From an uncultured Lachnospiraceae bacterium (GTDB lineage Bacteria; Bacillota; Clostridia; Lachnospirales; Lachnospiraceae), in the NCBI GenBank assembly GCA_902496125.1, contig CABUZU010000030.1, forward strand, positions 1-18,611: a stretch of 18,611 bases of DNA, given 5' to 3'. The first letter of the stretch is position 1. Each line of letters opens with the position of its first letter. The notes under the pieces are model-generated. The model ran no database searches, was not told the origin of the DNA, and saw nothing but the letters and a program-made list of their open reading frames with translations. The translations under genes were made by a program, and so were the position numbers. This document shows, in pieces, positions 7,407 through 13,936 of the stretch.

Positions 7407-8974
7407 TTTGCTTTGTCAATCGTTTCTGTTAGCCAATAATAATCAGCTGGTGTAGATTCAAAGCCTGTTACACTACTTTTACTAACAATATTCATAACTG
7501 GATCACAATAATAAATTGCTGTTGCATCATTTACTAACACCTGTTCGGCGTTTTTAATAATTTCTAATCTCTTATCTGTATCAAAGGTACTAGAAAGTTC
7601 TGTAATTAGAGAATTAAACTCTTTACTATTATAACCAAAGGTATTGTAGTTTTGATTCTCTTTCGTTCTATTTGTTAAATAACCAGAGAAGAAGTTTTCA
7701 GGGTCGCCTGTGCTTAAGGAGTTATTATTAAATGCCCAAACATCGTAGTCACCAGCTTCTAATAATTTATAACAGGTATCAGAATCAGTAATATTTAATT
7801 TTACCTTAATATTTAAATTTTTATCCAAGGTATTTTGGAATGCTTCCGCTAAGTTTTTAAGCTCTGGACGAGTAGAATAGGTTACATAGGTAAGTTCCAT
7901 TGGCTTGCCATCTAAATCATCACGATATCCATCACCATCAACATCTTTATAACCTGCCTCATTTAATAGTTTTACTGCTTCTTCTATATTATAAGTATAA
8001 GGGTCTGTAATTCCCTCACTATAAACGGATGCAGAAGATAATGGTGCAAGACCCGGTACAAAAGCATTGTTTAATAAACTTTCGCAATAAGACTTCTTAT
8101 CTAATGAACGTAATATTGCTTCACGTAAAGATTTATCTTTTAATACTCCATTTTGGTTCATAAAGCCATAATCAGTACGTCCACCTGCACATTCACTTAC
8201 CGTATAGTCTTTATTATTTCGGTAAGTGTCAATTTCAGTCATTCCTACATTATAAGCAGCATCCACTTCTCCATTTTGAAGTGCATAAGACTGAGTTGTT
8301 GCATCATCAAACATCTTAAAGATTACTTTATCTAATTTAGCTTTTTCTCCCCAATAGTTTTCGTTCTTTTCAACGACACATTCATAAGAAGTTACATCAA
8401 ATGATTTAAATACAAATGGTCCCGTACAAATCGGTCCTTTATCTGCAATTTCACTGTTGTCTACCGAAGTATCAATAATAACAAATAGTGGGTCTGCAAG
8501 CATTCCGAGCATATTTGCACAAGGAGTCTTTGTCTTAATTGTAAGCTTTTGTCCATCTGCATGAATTGAATCAAGTGCAAAGAAACTGCTTGCTCTATCA
8601 CTTTCTTTAAATACTCGTTCAATTGAAGTTTTTACTCCCTCAGCCGTAAGCTTATTGCCATTTGAAAAGGTTACATCGTCGCGAATGACAAAATGCCAAG
8701 TAAGGTTGTCACTGTCCATACTGTAATCATCAGTAATTAGCCAAGGTTTCGTGCTTAACTGGTCATCAAACTTCGTTAAAGTTTGTCCTACTCCATAACG
8801 AAGTGCATACCAACTGTCATAACTTGCAGTAGGGTCTAGGGAATAACAGGTTTGACTTGTTCCAAATACAATGGAATTATCGACCTCTTTATTTGCCTTT
8901 ACATTATTACAACTGGTAAATACTGTTGTAATTCCTAAAACTCCTGCCATTAAAATAAACATCCTCTTTTTCAC
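7403..8974 (-). CDS. Family 5 ABC-transporter substrate-binding lipoprotein (peptide/nickel/opine type)
   Basis: A 523-residue exported lipoprotein. From the GTG at 8974 the start is a classical lipoprotein signal with lipobox FTSC (Cys22). A TTG 15 bases upstream keeps the frame open but has no ribosome binding site, whereas GGAG lies 9 bases before the GTG. The body matches SBP_bac_5: LTWHFVIRDDVTFSNG, TGPFVFKSF, YWGEKAKLDKVIFK and LREAILRSLDK. DVDGDGYRD at 344-352 has the D-x-D-x-D-G-x3-D spacing of a calcium-binding loop, which is frequent at this point of the family. The ligand could be a peptide, a nickel chelate or another small molecule. No permease or ATPase gene is adjacent, so it must borrow a transporter. 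It follows the methyltransferase gene 8996-9742 after 21 bases. Confidence 0.9.
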   Translation of the reverse strand: MKKRMFILMAGVLGITTVFTSCNNVKANKEVDNSIVFGTSQTCYSLDPTASYDSWYALRYGVGQTLTKFDDQLSTKPWLITDDYSMDSDNLTWHFVIRDDVTFSNGNKLTAEGVKTSIERVFKESDRASSFFALDSIHADGQKLTIKTKTPCANMLGMLADPLFVIIDTSVDNSEIADKGPICTGPFVFKSFDVTSYECVVEKNENYWGEKAKLDKVIFKMFDDATTQSYALQNGEVDAAYNVGMTEIDTYRNNKDYTVSECAGGRTDYGFMNQNGVLKDKSLREAILRSLDKKSYCESLLNNAFVPGLAPLSSASVYSEGITDPYTYNIEEAVKLLNEAGYKDVDGDGYRDDLDGKPMELTYVTYSTRPELKNLAEAFQNTLDKNLNIKVKLNITDSDTCYKLLEAGDYDVWAFNNNSLSTGDPENFFSGYLTNRTKENQNYNTFGYNSKEFNSLITELSSTFDTDKRLEIIKNAEQVLVNDATAIYYCDPVMNIVSKSSVTGFESTPADYYWLTETIDKAN

Positions 8975-8995
8975 TTGTTTTTTCTCCAATCATTT

Positions 8996-9742
8996 TTATT
9001 TTTGTATATATACTAAAAATTCAGGTTGCTTTGCATATTGCAACTGTTCTTTTAGAGTATAAATCTCATTATTTAAGTTTTCCTGACATACAATATTTGT
9101 AATTCCTTCATTACTCCAAAATTCAAAATCCCATTCAGGACGCTTTCGATATGTCATTGGTAGCTCATAAGCTATTTTCTCTAATTCATCAAATTTTTCA
9201 TATGTAAATCCATCATTTGCTTCCACATATTGACGATATCTTTTATAAGCTTTATATTCTTGCTCATCTTTAAGATAGGCATACCAGTTTGCATCAAAAT
9301 ATAACATCCAACCACCCGACTTTACTTTTGAAAACCAGTGTTTCATCGTATTTTCAGGAAATGGTAATGTCCATGTTACATCGCGAGAAATCACTAAATC
9401 AAAACTTTCATCTTGAAATGGTAATGTCTCTCCCACTTGTAAAAATTGAATTTGTGTTTCGTATCCTTTTGCGTTTTTTTTCGCTTCTATTAACATGTTG
9501 CCATTCATATCTATAGCAGTAACTTGATGTCCTTCTTCTGCCATAAGAATAGCAAAAAAACCTGGTCCCGTTCCAATATCCAAAATATTTAATGATCTAT
9601 TCTTCGGTGCCATTTTCAAAATCAATTGTTTCCATCTATTTCTAAGTTGGTTTTTCAGTTGTCCTCGGTTTTGTTCTCCATAAGTCTTAGCCCTATCATT
9701 CCAATAATTATCCATTCGTTGTTGTATATTTTGCTCTAACAT
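8996..9742 (-). CDS. Class I SAM-dependent methyltransferase, first gene of the binding-protein operon
   Basis: A 248-residue soluble methyltransferase. Motif I is ILDIGTGPGFFAILMA (53-68) and the strand 2 end is VTAIDMNGNMLIEAKK. FDLVISRDVTWTLPFP and WMLYFDANWY occupy the motif IV and VI positions. The N-terminus, with DNYWNDRAKTYGEQN, is typical of a group that I recall near nickel/peptide ABC transporter genes. An upstream in-frame ATG (9760) has no good ribosome binding site; AAAGGGG lies about 7 bases before the ATG at 9742, which I prefer. It is not closely similar to the convergent methyltransferase, so the pair did not arise by recent duplication. The acceptor molecule is unknown. Confidence 0.85.
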   Translation of the reverse strand: MLEQNIQQRMDNYWNDRAKTYGEQNRGQLKNQLRNRWKQLILKMAPKNRSLNILDIGTGPGFFAILMAEEGHQVTAIDMNGNMLIEAKKNAKGYETQIQFLQVGETLPFQDESFDLVISRDVTWTLPFPENTMKHWFSKVKSGGWMLYFDANWYAYLKDEQEYKAYKRYRQYVEANDGFTYEKFDELEKIAYELPMTYRKRPEWDFEFWSNEGITNIVCQENLNNEIYTLKEQLQYAKQPEFLVYIQK

Positions 9743-9792
9743 TCCGTACCCCTTTCTCATTGTTAATCATATCATTCTAGTCCTTTTATAAG

Positions 9793-9809
9793 AACCCACC
9801 TGGGGGGTT
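9793..9809. promoter_or_regulatory. AACCC-N7-GGGTT dyad in the leader or promoter of the methyltransferase/binding-protein operon
   Basis: A 17-base inverted repeat with a run of six G on the plus strand, an obvious GC island in AT-rich DNA about 50 bases upstream of the 9742 start. On the minus strand it is followed by TTCTTATAAAAGG, so it lies just ahead of a possible -10 (TATAAA). It could be an operator; G-tract dyads are used by CsoR/RcnR and some MerR regulators. No convincing -35 is visible, so the promoter itself is unproven. Confidence 0.35.
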
Positions 9810-9821
9810 ATTAGATATTCC

Positions 9822-9854
9822 AAAAAAGTCGCATAATTTTTCAACTATGCGACT
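9822..9854 (-). terminator. Strong minus-strand terminator upstream of the methyltransferase/binding-protein operon
   Basis: AGTCGCATA and TATGCGACT form a perfect nine-pair stem (9827-9835 with 9846-9854) with a ten-base loop, followed on the minus strand by T6. No annotated gene precedes it on that strand; the only candidate is the 26-codon ORF at 9868-9948. It could also be read as an attenuator in a long leader of the 9742 gene. Confidence 0.75.
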
Positions 9855-9867
9855 CGTACCCTTGTAT

Positions 9868-9948
9868 TTATTTGATTTTATCTATAATCGTTGCTTTTTT
9901 GGTATAACAAATTGTTATATCATCTGTCCTAAAAACACAATTTATCAT
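9868..9948 (-). CDS. Possible 26-residue small protein
   Basis: This ORF lies in a 331-base stretch without any long gene. Its ATG (9946-9948) has a very good AAGGGAG site 7 bases upstream, and its TAA (9868-9870) is followed after 13 bases by the strong terminator at 9822-9854. The peptide begins MINCVFRTDDITIC and ends in a basic stretch with six lysines in the last ten residues. It has two cysteines (4 and 14) and no membrane segment. No convincing promoter is seen; TTATAA with an upstream TG near 9972-9979 is possible. I do not recognise it. It may be a small protein, a leader peptide or chance. The rest of this gap holds the G-tract dyad and the niaR promoter. Confidence 0.4.
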   Translation of the reverse strand: MINCVFRTDDITICYTKKATIIDKIK

Positions 9949-10000
9949 ATGAATTCTCCCTTCTTTTGATTTTATAATCATGCCACGATTTAAGATAATT

Positions 10001-10041
10001 TTTAACATCTAATTGAAACTTTGTTAAATATTATGTATAAT
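10001..10041 (+). promoter_or_regulatory. niaR promoter with an inverted repeat over the -35
   Basis: TTGAAA (10013-10018), a 17-base spacer and a perfect TATAAT (10036-10041), giving a start near 10048. TTTAACA (10001-10007) and TGTTAAA (10022-10028) are perfect inverted repeats two helical turns apart that bracket the -35 box. This is a plausible site for autorepression by the encoded NiaR-type protein. Confidence 0.6.
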
Positions 10042-10073
10042 AAAGCTATCGAAAATAAGGTGGTGCAAGTTTT

Positions 10074-10592
10074 ATGAAGGGTGAAGAAAGACGTCTTCGC
10101 ATTATTGAACTCATTCGTGGAAGTAATAAGCCTCTATCTGGTTCTAAACTAGCACAAATGCTAGAAGTTAGCCGTCAGGTCATTGTACAAGATATTGCAT
10201 TACTTCGTACAGCCGGATATGACATTATTTCTATGAGTAGAGGCTATGTATTAAATAAAGATTCATCTGCCTGTATTAGAGTCTTTAAGGTATGCCACAG
10301 TACAGACCAAATTGAAGACGAATTACAGACGATTATAGATGCTGGTGGAAAGGTCTTAGATGTATTTGTAAACCATACAGTTTATGGCAAGCTACAAGCA
10401 GATTTAAGTATTTATTCTAGAATGGATATTAAGAAATTTCTAAAAAATATGGAAAGCGGTTGTGCAACTCCTCTTTCTAATATTACTTCTGGCAATCACT
10501 ATCACACAGTGCAAGCTTATTCAGAAGAAATTTTAGATGATGTTGAGAACGCGTTAAAAGAAAAAAATTATTTAAAAAAGGAGGAAGACTAG
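10074..10592 (+). CDS. niaR: NiaR-type niacin-responsive transcriptional repressor (HTH_11 plus 3H domain)
   Basis: A 172-residue cytoplasmic repressor. The N-terminal helix-turn-helix (about 5-60, LSGSKLAQMLEVSRQVIVQD) is of the biotin-repressor (HTH_11) type. The C-terminal 3H domain (about 70-165) carries the conserved histidines His75, His101 and His144, plus Glu83 and His142. His75, Glu83, His142 and His144 line up with the metal ligands I recall for the Thermotoga homologue TM1602. The family represses NAD synthesis or niacin uptake genes when nicotinic acid is present. No such gene is in the window, so its targets lie elsewhere. It is co-transcribed with the PH-domain gene, which starts directly after its stop codon. 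Former name YrxA. Confidence 0.88.
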   Translation: MKGEERRLRIIELIRGSNKPLSGSKLAQMLEVSRQVIVQDIALLRTAGYDIISMSRGYVLNKDSSACIRVFKVCHSTDQIEDELQTIIDAGGKVLDVFVNHTVYGKLQADLSIYSRMDIKKFLKNMESGCATPLSNITSGNHYHTVQAYSEEILDDVENALKEKNYLKKEED

Positions 10593-10982
10593 ATGAATTA
10601 TGAAAAAGATGAGGTTTTATGGAAAGACCGCAAACATTTTATGTGGTTCCCATTTAGTTTTGTAAAGTATGAAATTCGAAATGAGAGACTTTATGAACAA
10701 AGTGGACTTCTAAATACCACTTATGAAGAATTATTATTATATAAAGTTATTGATATGACATTAACCCAGTCTTTAGGACAAAAGATTTTTGGAACCGGAA
10801 CGATTTATTTAACAACTAGAGCAGATACTGCTGCACAAGTCGTTTTAAAGAACATTAAACATCCAAAGGAAGTAAAAGACTTGATTTCCGAACTTACAGA
10901 ACAGATTCGTCAAAACAGAAATGTCGTAGGAAAGGAATTTTATGGTCATGGTCCTCTAGAGGATTTACCCCCAGAGGATTAA
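10593..10982 (+). CDS. Bacterial PH-domain (YdbS/YdbT-like) protein
   Basis: A 129-residue protein whose core (about 18-105) matches the bPH_2 fold: FVKYEIRNERLYEQSGLLNTTYEELLLYKVIDMTL in the first strands, then FGTGTIYLTT and VVLKNIKHPKEVKDLISELTEQ in the last strand and helix. Related proteins usually have membrane helices in front of this domain; here there are none, so it should be soluble. The function is unknown. The start codon abuts the TAG of niaR (gap 0) and the AAGGAGG site lies within niaR, so translation is coupled. The end encodes a near-perfect 12-base direct repeat (10958-10969 and 10973-10984), and the stop is 2 bases from that of the convergent MocR gene. Confidence 0.75.
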   Translation: MNYEKDEVLWKDRKHFMWFPFSFVKYEIRNERLYEQSGLLNTTYEELLLYKVIDMTLTQSLGQKIFGTGTIYLTTRADTAAQVVLKNIKHPKEVKDLISELTEQIRQNRNVVGKEFYGHGPLEDLPPED

Positions 10983-10984
10983 CC

Positions 10985-12295
10985 TTACGCAATCTGATGA
11001 ATGGTTTGATAAAGAAACTCTAGTGAATTTGTAAGGTCTTTTTTATCAATACTAAAGCAAGATAATAATAGGTTGCAATAACCATTTTCATCTAAATAAT
11101 AATCGAATCGAATTTTTTTATTTTGAAGGAGCTGGCAAATGTCCAGCTTCTTTTTTAGATGAATGCAAATGACTAGACCAGAATCACCACAGGTTACGCT
11201 ACTTTCTTTAAAGATTCGTTTTGCTTCTTGCATTAGACGACTCGCCTTTGATGTATAAAATTTTTGAGTCTTTCGAATCTGTGCTTCTAGATGACCATCG
11301 CGAATATATTGACATAATGCAATCTGTTCTGCCTTTGAAGCTGTTTGATTGTATAAATCTTTCTTTTTCTGATAAAAAGCCAATAATGGCGGTGGCAAAA
11401 TCATAAAGCTAATACGAATAGATGGAAGTAACAACCTTGAAAATGTACACAAATAAATGACATGTTCCCCACTATCTAACCCTTGTAAGGACGGTGCTGG
11501 ACGATTATAGCAAAACTCGCTATCAAAATCATCTTCAATGATTAACGTATTCTTATCCTGAATTTGGTGAAGTAATTCAAGGCGTTTTTGAACCGGCATG
11601 ACATCACCTAAATTATTCATATGTGAAGGAGTCACATATAAAATATCAGCATTTTTTTCTACATCAACTAATGAAAAGCCATAATCGTTAAAAATTGCCT
11701 GACCTTTCGTAAATCCAGCATCTTGAATCCAAACTCTTTTATACTCTTGTAAAAGTGGACATAAGATATGAAGTAGACTTTGAAAACCCGCTCCTACTAC
11801 AATACTATCCGGTGTACACATTACATTTCGATGCGAATTTAAATATTTACAGACCGCCTCGCGAAGCTCATATTCCCCCTGCGATTCACCATACGATAAA
11901 AGCCTTTCCTCTTGACGAAGAGCACTTTTAATATAACGTCTCCACAGATTTAAATTAAAGCTGTCCTCATCAATTGTCGTTGCACAAAAATCATACAAGA
12001 CCTGTTCGGATTTTTCTGTTTGTTTTTTTATCGCATCATATTTTTCTTTTTTCTTTGCAATATCTGTGACATAATATCCACTCTGTGGCTTTGAAATAAT
12101 ATATCCTTCTGCTGCTAAATATAAATACGCATTTTCAGCAGTCGTCCTGCTAATTTCTAATTGACTGGCACATTTTCGAATAGATGGAAGCTTTGTTCCA
12201 GGCAAAAGGTTCCCTGACAGAATTAAATCCTTATAATAATTATAAACTTGAAGATATAATAATTCGTTTGATTCTTTAAAAATTAATTTACTCAT
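10985..12295 (-). CDS. MocR-type regulator (GntR winged helix plus aminotransferase-like domain) lacking the PLP lysine
   Basis: A 436-residue protein with an N-terminal GntR winged helix (about 1-75, with LPSIRKCASQLEISRTTAENAY), a linker, and an aminotransferase fold type I domain (about 100-430, with GAGFQSLLHILCPLL and IIEDDFDSEF). In MocR/PdxR proteins the internal aldimine lysine lies in the motif TFSK-x-L-x-P. Here it reads TFSRLLLPSIR, with Arg287 (codon AGG) in place of lysine, so a covalent PLP Schiff base is not possible. It may bind PLP non-covalently or another ligand. Its ATG lies inside the end of the small upstream gene (8-base overlap), so the two are coupled. The target gene is unknown. 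I found no terminator in the few bases before the convergent stop. Confidence 0.9.
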   Translation of the reverse strand: MSKLIFKESNELLYLQVYNYYKDLILSGNLLPGTKLPSIRKCASQLEISRTTAENAYLYLAAEGYIISKPQSGYYVTDIAKKKEKYDAIKKQTEKSEQVLYDFCATTIDEDSFNLNLWRRYIKSALRQEERLLSYGESQGEYELREAVCKYLNSHRNVMCTPDSIVVGAGFQSLLHILCPLLQEYKRVWIQDAGFTKGQAIFNDYGFSLVDVEKNADILYVTPSHMNNLGDVMPVQKRLELLHQIQDKNTLIIEDDFDSEFCYNRPAPSLQGLDSGEHVIYLCTFSRLLLPSIRISFMILPPPLLAFYQKKKDLYNQTASKAEQIALCQYIRDGHLEAQIRKTQKFYTSKASRLMQEAKRIFKESSVTCGDSGLVICIHLKKKLDICQLLQNKKIRFDYYLDENGYCNLLLSCFSIDKKDLTNSLEFLYQTIHQIA

Positions 12296-12485
12296 CTTCC
12301 TTTGCTAATGCTTGTTTTACTACACTACATTCTTTATTGTAAGGGCATTTTTCATAGTTACAATCGACTTTAATAAGTCCTAAACCATATTTTAATTGTT
12401 CATATTTACACTCAATATCTCTTGTTTCATTGTAAACCTTACAATATCCTTTAAAACTTTCACTAATTACTGCTGCTGCTTGCAT
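12288..12485 (-). CDS. Small cysteine-rich protein of unknown function upstream of the MocR gene
   Basis: A 65-residue soluble protein starting MQAAAVISESFKGYCKVYNE. Cysteines 15, 26, 42, 47 and 53 (ending in DCNYEKCPYNKEC) suggest a small metal or Fe-S site. GGGAGG lies 7 bases before the ATG. It is the first gene of an operon with the MocR regulator, overlapping it by 8 bases, and it has its own consensus promoter and structured leader. I do not recognise the family. The overlap with a regulator gene suggests a shared function, perhaps a sensor or accessory protein. Confidence 0.75.
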   Translation of the reverse strand: MQAAAVISESFKGYCKVYNETRDIECKYEQLKYGLGLIKVDCNYEKCPYNKECSVVKQALAKEDE

Positions 12486-12525
12486 AATGTTCCTCCCAAA
12501 AAATAAAATTCATTCATTAAAAATA

Positions 12526-12555
12526 TAAGTCCAGTAGTTGCAGCTACTGGACTTA
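12526..12555 (-). terminator. Strong hairpin in the leader of the small protein/MocR operon (possible attenuator)
   Basis: TAAGTCCAGTAG and CTACTGGACTTA form a perfect twelve-pair stem with a six-base loop, followed on the minus strand by TATTTTT. It lies between the predicted start of transcription (12593) and the first start codon (12485), 40 bases before that ATG. It could be a factor-controlled terminator, or could terminate read-through from lysR, although a promoter sits between. Confidence 0.6.
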
Positions 12556-12573
12556 CATGAAAGAAAAGAAAAC

Positions 12574-12628
12574 ATGAATAAATATTCATATCATCCTATA
12601 TAATACCCTTATTGGCGCAATTTGTCAA
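12574..12628 (-). promoter_or_regulatory. Promoter of the small protein/MocR operon with a dyad at the start site
   Basis: On the minus strand a perfect TTGACA (12623-12628), a 17-base spacer and TATTAT (12600-12605), giving a start near 12593. ATGAATA-AA-TATTCAT (12574-12589), a 7-2-7 inverted repeat, covers +4 to +19, where a bound protein would block elongation. Autoregulation by the MocR protein is a reasonable guess. Confidence 0.65.
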
Positions 12629-12634
12629 TATCAT

Positions 12635-13540
12635 TTACCCTGTAACCTTTTCAATAAACTCTCTCATATCATCAGTAATATAAGTACTTTTTCTTGCCAC
12701 ATAGCCAAAGCTTACTTGATTCGTTGCTCCAACCAATGGAATATGGCGAATATTTCTTTGTTGTTCTTCCATACTGCATCTTCTACCAATACTAATCAAT
12801 GCTAAATCCGTATTTTCTACCAGATTTAGAATCACATTCTCACTATTTGTTATAAATTTATGCTGATTGCCACTGTCATTTAATACCTGATTCATTAATA
12901 ACTCATCTTTAATGACAGCCAAACTTTTATCCTGATAGTGAATAAATTTGATTTCTTTTAGCATCTCTGGGGTAATCTCTTTTTCATGATAAAACGGATT
13001 ATTTTTTCCTACTGCTACTACCTGTATCGCATTGGATAAATTTACATATTCTAATTCCTCTTTTAAAATCTTACTATTAAAGTCATCTAAATATTGTCTA
13101 CTTAAATATACAAATCCTAAATCTGCTTCATATTTTTTGACATAATCGATAACCTTTTTCAAGCTTCCTTCCATATATCGAAATTTCAAATAGCTATTTT
13201 TCTTCTCCTCATACCATTCATTAAAAGAAAGTGCCATAAAATTACTCGGTACCGATGCAATTGCAAAACATTTTCCCTCTTCTTGATTTAAAATTTCTGA
13301 AATACTTTCCGTATTTTCCATAATATTTACTGCATATTTGTAAATTTTTTTCCCAGTTTCTGTTAAGCTAATTCCTCTTCCCTTTCTGACAAAAAGTTTA
13401 CAATTTAATTGCTTCTCCATTTGACAAATTACCTTACTGACATTTGGCTGTGTGGTATAAAGTACCTGTGCTGCTTTGCTAAAGCTTCCATAATCACAAC
13501 ACATAATAAAATATTCTAATTGTTTCATTTCTACTATCAT
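12635..13540 (-). CDS. LysR-type transcriptional regulator
   Basis: A 301-residue regulator of normal length. The N-terminal winged helix (about 5-65) reads LEYFIMCCDYGSFSKAAQVL, then TTQPNVSKVICQMEKQLNCKLFVRKGRG and LTETG. The effector domain (about 95-295) has the periplasmic-binding-protein fold. The inducer and targets are unknown; LysR regulators often control a neighbouring divergent gene, but here both neighbours are on the same strand. The ATG at 13540 has GGAGG 7 bases upstream, better than an internal ATG four codons later. The leader contains the hairpin AGGCAG/CTGCCT (13561-13586) just before the ribosome binding site. The gene ends 7 bases before the -35 of the next operon, without a clear terminator. 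Confidence 0.88.
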   Translation of the reverse strand: MIVEMKQLEYFIMCCDYGSFSKAAQVLYTTQPNVSKVICQMEKQLNCKLFVRKGRGISLTETGKKIYKYAVNIMENTESISEILNQEEGKCFAIASVPSNFMALSFNEWYEEKKNSYLKFRYMEGSLKKVIDYVKKYEADLGFVYLSRQYLDDFNSKILKEELEYVNLSNAIQVVAVGKNNPFYHEKEITPEMLKEIKFIHYQDKSLAVIKDELLMNQVLNDSGNQHKFITNSENVILNLVENTDLALISIGRRCSMEEQQRNIRHIPLVGATNQVSFGYVARKSTYITDDMREFIEKVTG

Positions 13541-13627
13541 AAGTCTACCTCCATAACAAAAGGCAGACTACACACAAAGCCTGCCTCATGAGAAAAAGAG
13601 TATTTAATGTTGTCCTTAGCATAGCAT

Positions 13628-13659
13628 AAAAAAATCCCCATGAGAAGCCTCCCAGGGGG
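13628..13659 (-). terminator. Terminator of the DUF6472 gene
   Basis: On the minus strand CCCC...GGGG (13636-13639 with 13656-13659), with an inner GAG/CTC pair set, is followed by A and T7. It lies 7 bases after the stop of the small gene. The stem is imperfect but GC-rich and the U tract is long. Confidence 0.6.
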
Positions 13660-13666
13660 TTATTTT

Positions 13667-13846
13667 TTACATTTGATGTCTTACCACCTTATATTCATCA
13701 TCGGATGTATAATAAGGACAAGCTTTCATATTTCCACTAACGAATCGATACATTTCATCTTCATCTAAGTTTACATTGCAATAATAATAGTCCTCTTCTT
13801 CGTCATAGATATAATTTGCACAGTATTCACAACTTGTGTTTGCCAT
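13667..13846 (-). CDS. DUF6472 family small protein
   Basis: A 59-residue protein starting MANTSCEYCANYIYDEEEDY, very acidic and tyrosine-rich, ending in DEYKVVRHQM. Cys6, Cys9, Cys23 and Cys43 (C-x2-C ... C ... C-P) suggest a small zinc or Fe-S site. I recognise the pattern as the DUF6472 family of Clostridia, with no known function. GAGGT lies 8 bases before the ATG, and a terminator follows the stop at once. It is a single-gene unit between lysR and the PAP2 operon. The upstream interval (13847-13991) is very AT-rich; TTGTAA and TTAAAT (18-base spacer) may be its promoter. Confidence 0.8.
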   Translation of the reverse strand: MANTSCEYCANYIYDEEEDYYYCNVNLDEDEMYRFVSGNMKACPYYTSDDEYKVVRHQM

Positions 13847-13936
13847 TTTTTTACCTCAATATCATATTTATTTTAAACTTTTGACATAATTTGTACACAT
13901 TTATCTTATATAATTTAACCATAAAATAAATAAAGC

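Noticed and set aside
8987..8989. TTG start for the substrate-binding lipoprotein
   Set aside because: It has no ribosome binding site. The GTG at 8974 has GGAG at the right distance and gives a regular lipoprotein signal peptide.
10952..10984. Palindrome TCCTCTAGAGGA and 12-base direct repeat at the end of the PH-domain gene as a terminator
   Set aside because: The palindrome has no loop and no U tract on either strand, so it does not fit an intrinsic terminator.
13561..13586. AGGCAG/CTGCCT hairpin in the lysR leader as a terminator or riboswitch
   Set aside because: Only six pairs, a 14-base loop and a short T run. No riboswitch consensus is recognisable; recorded only as a leader hairpin.
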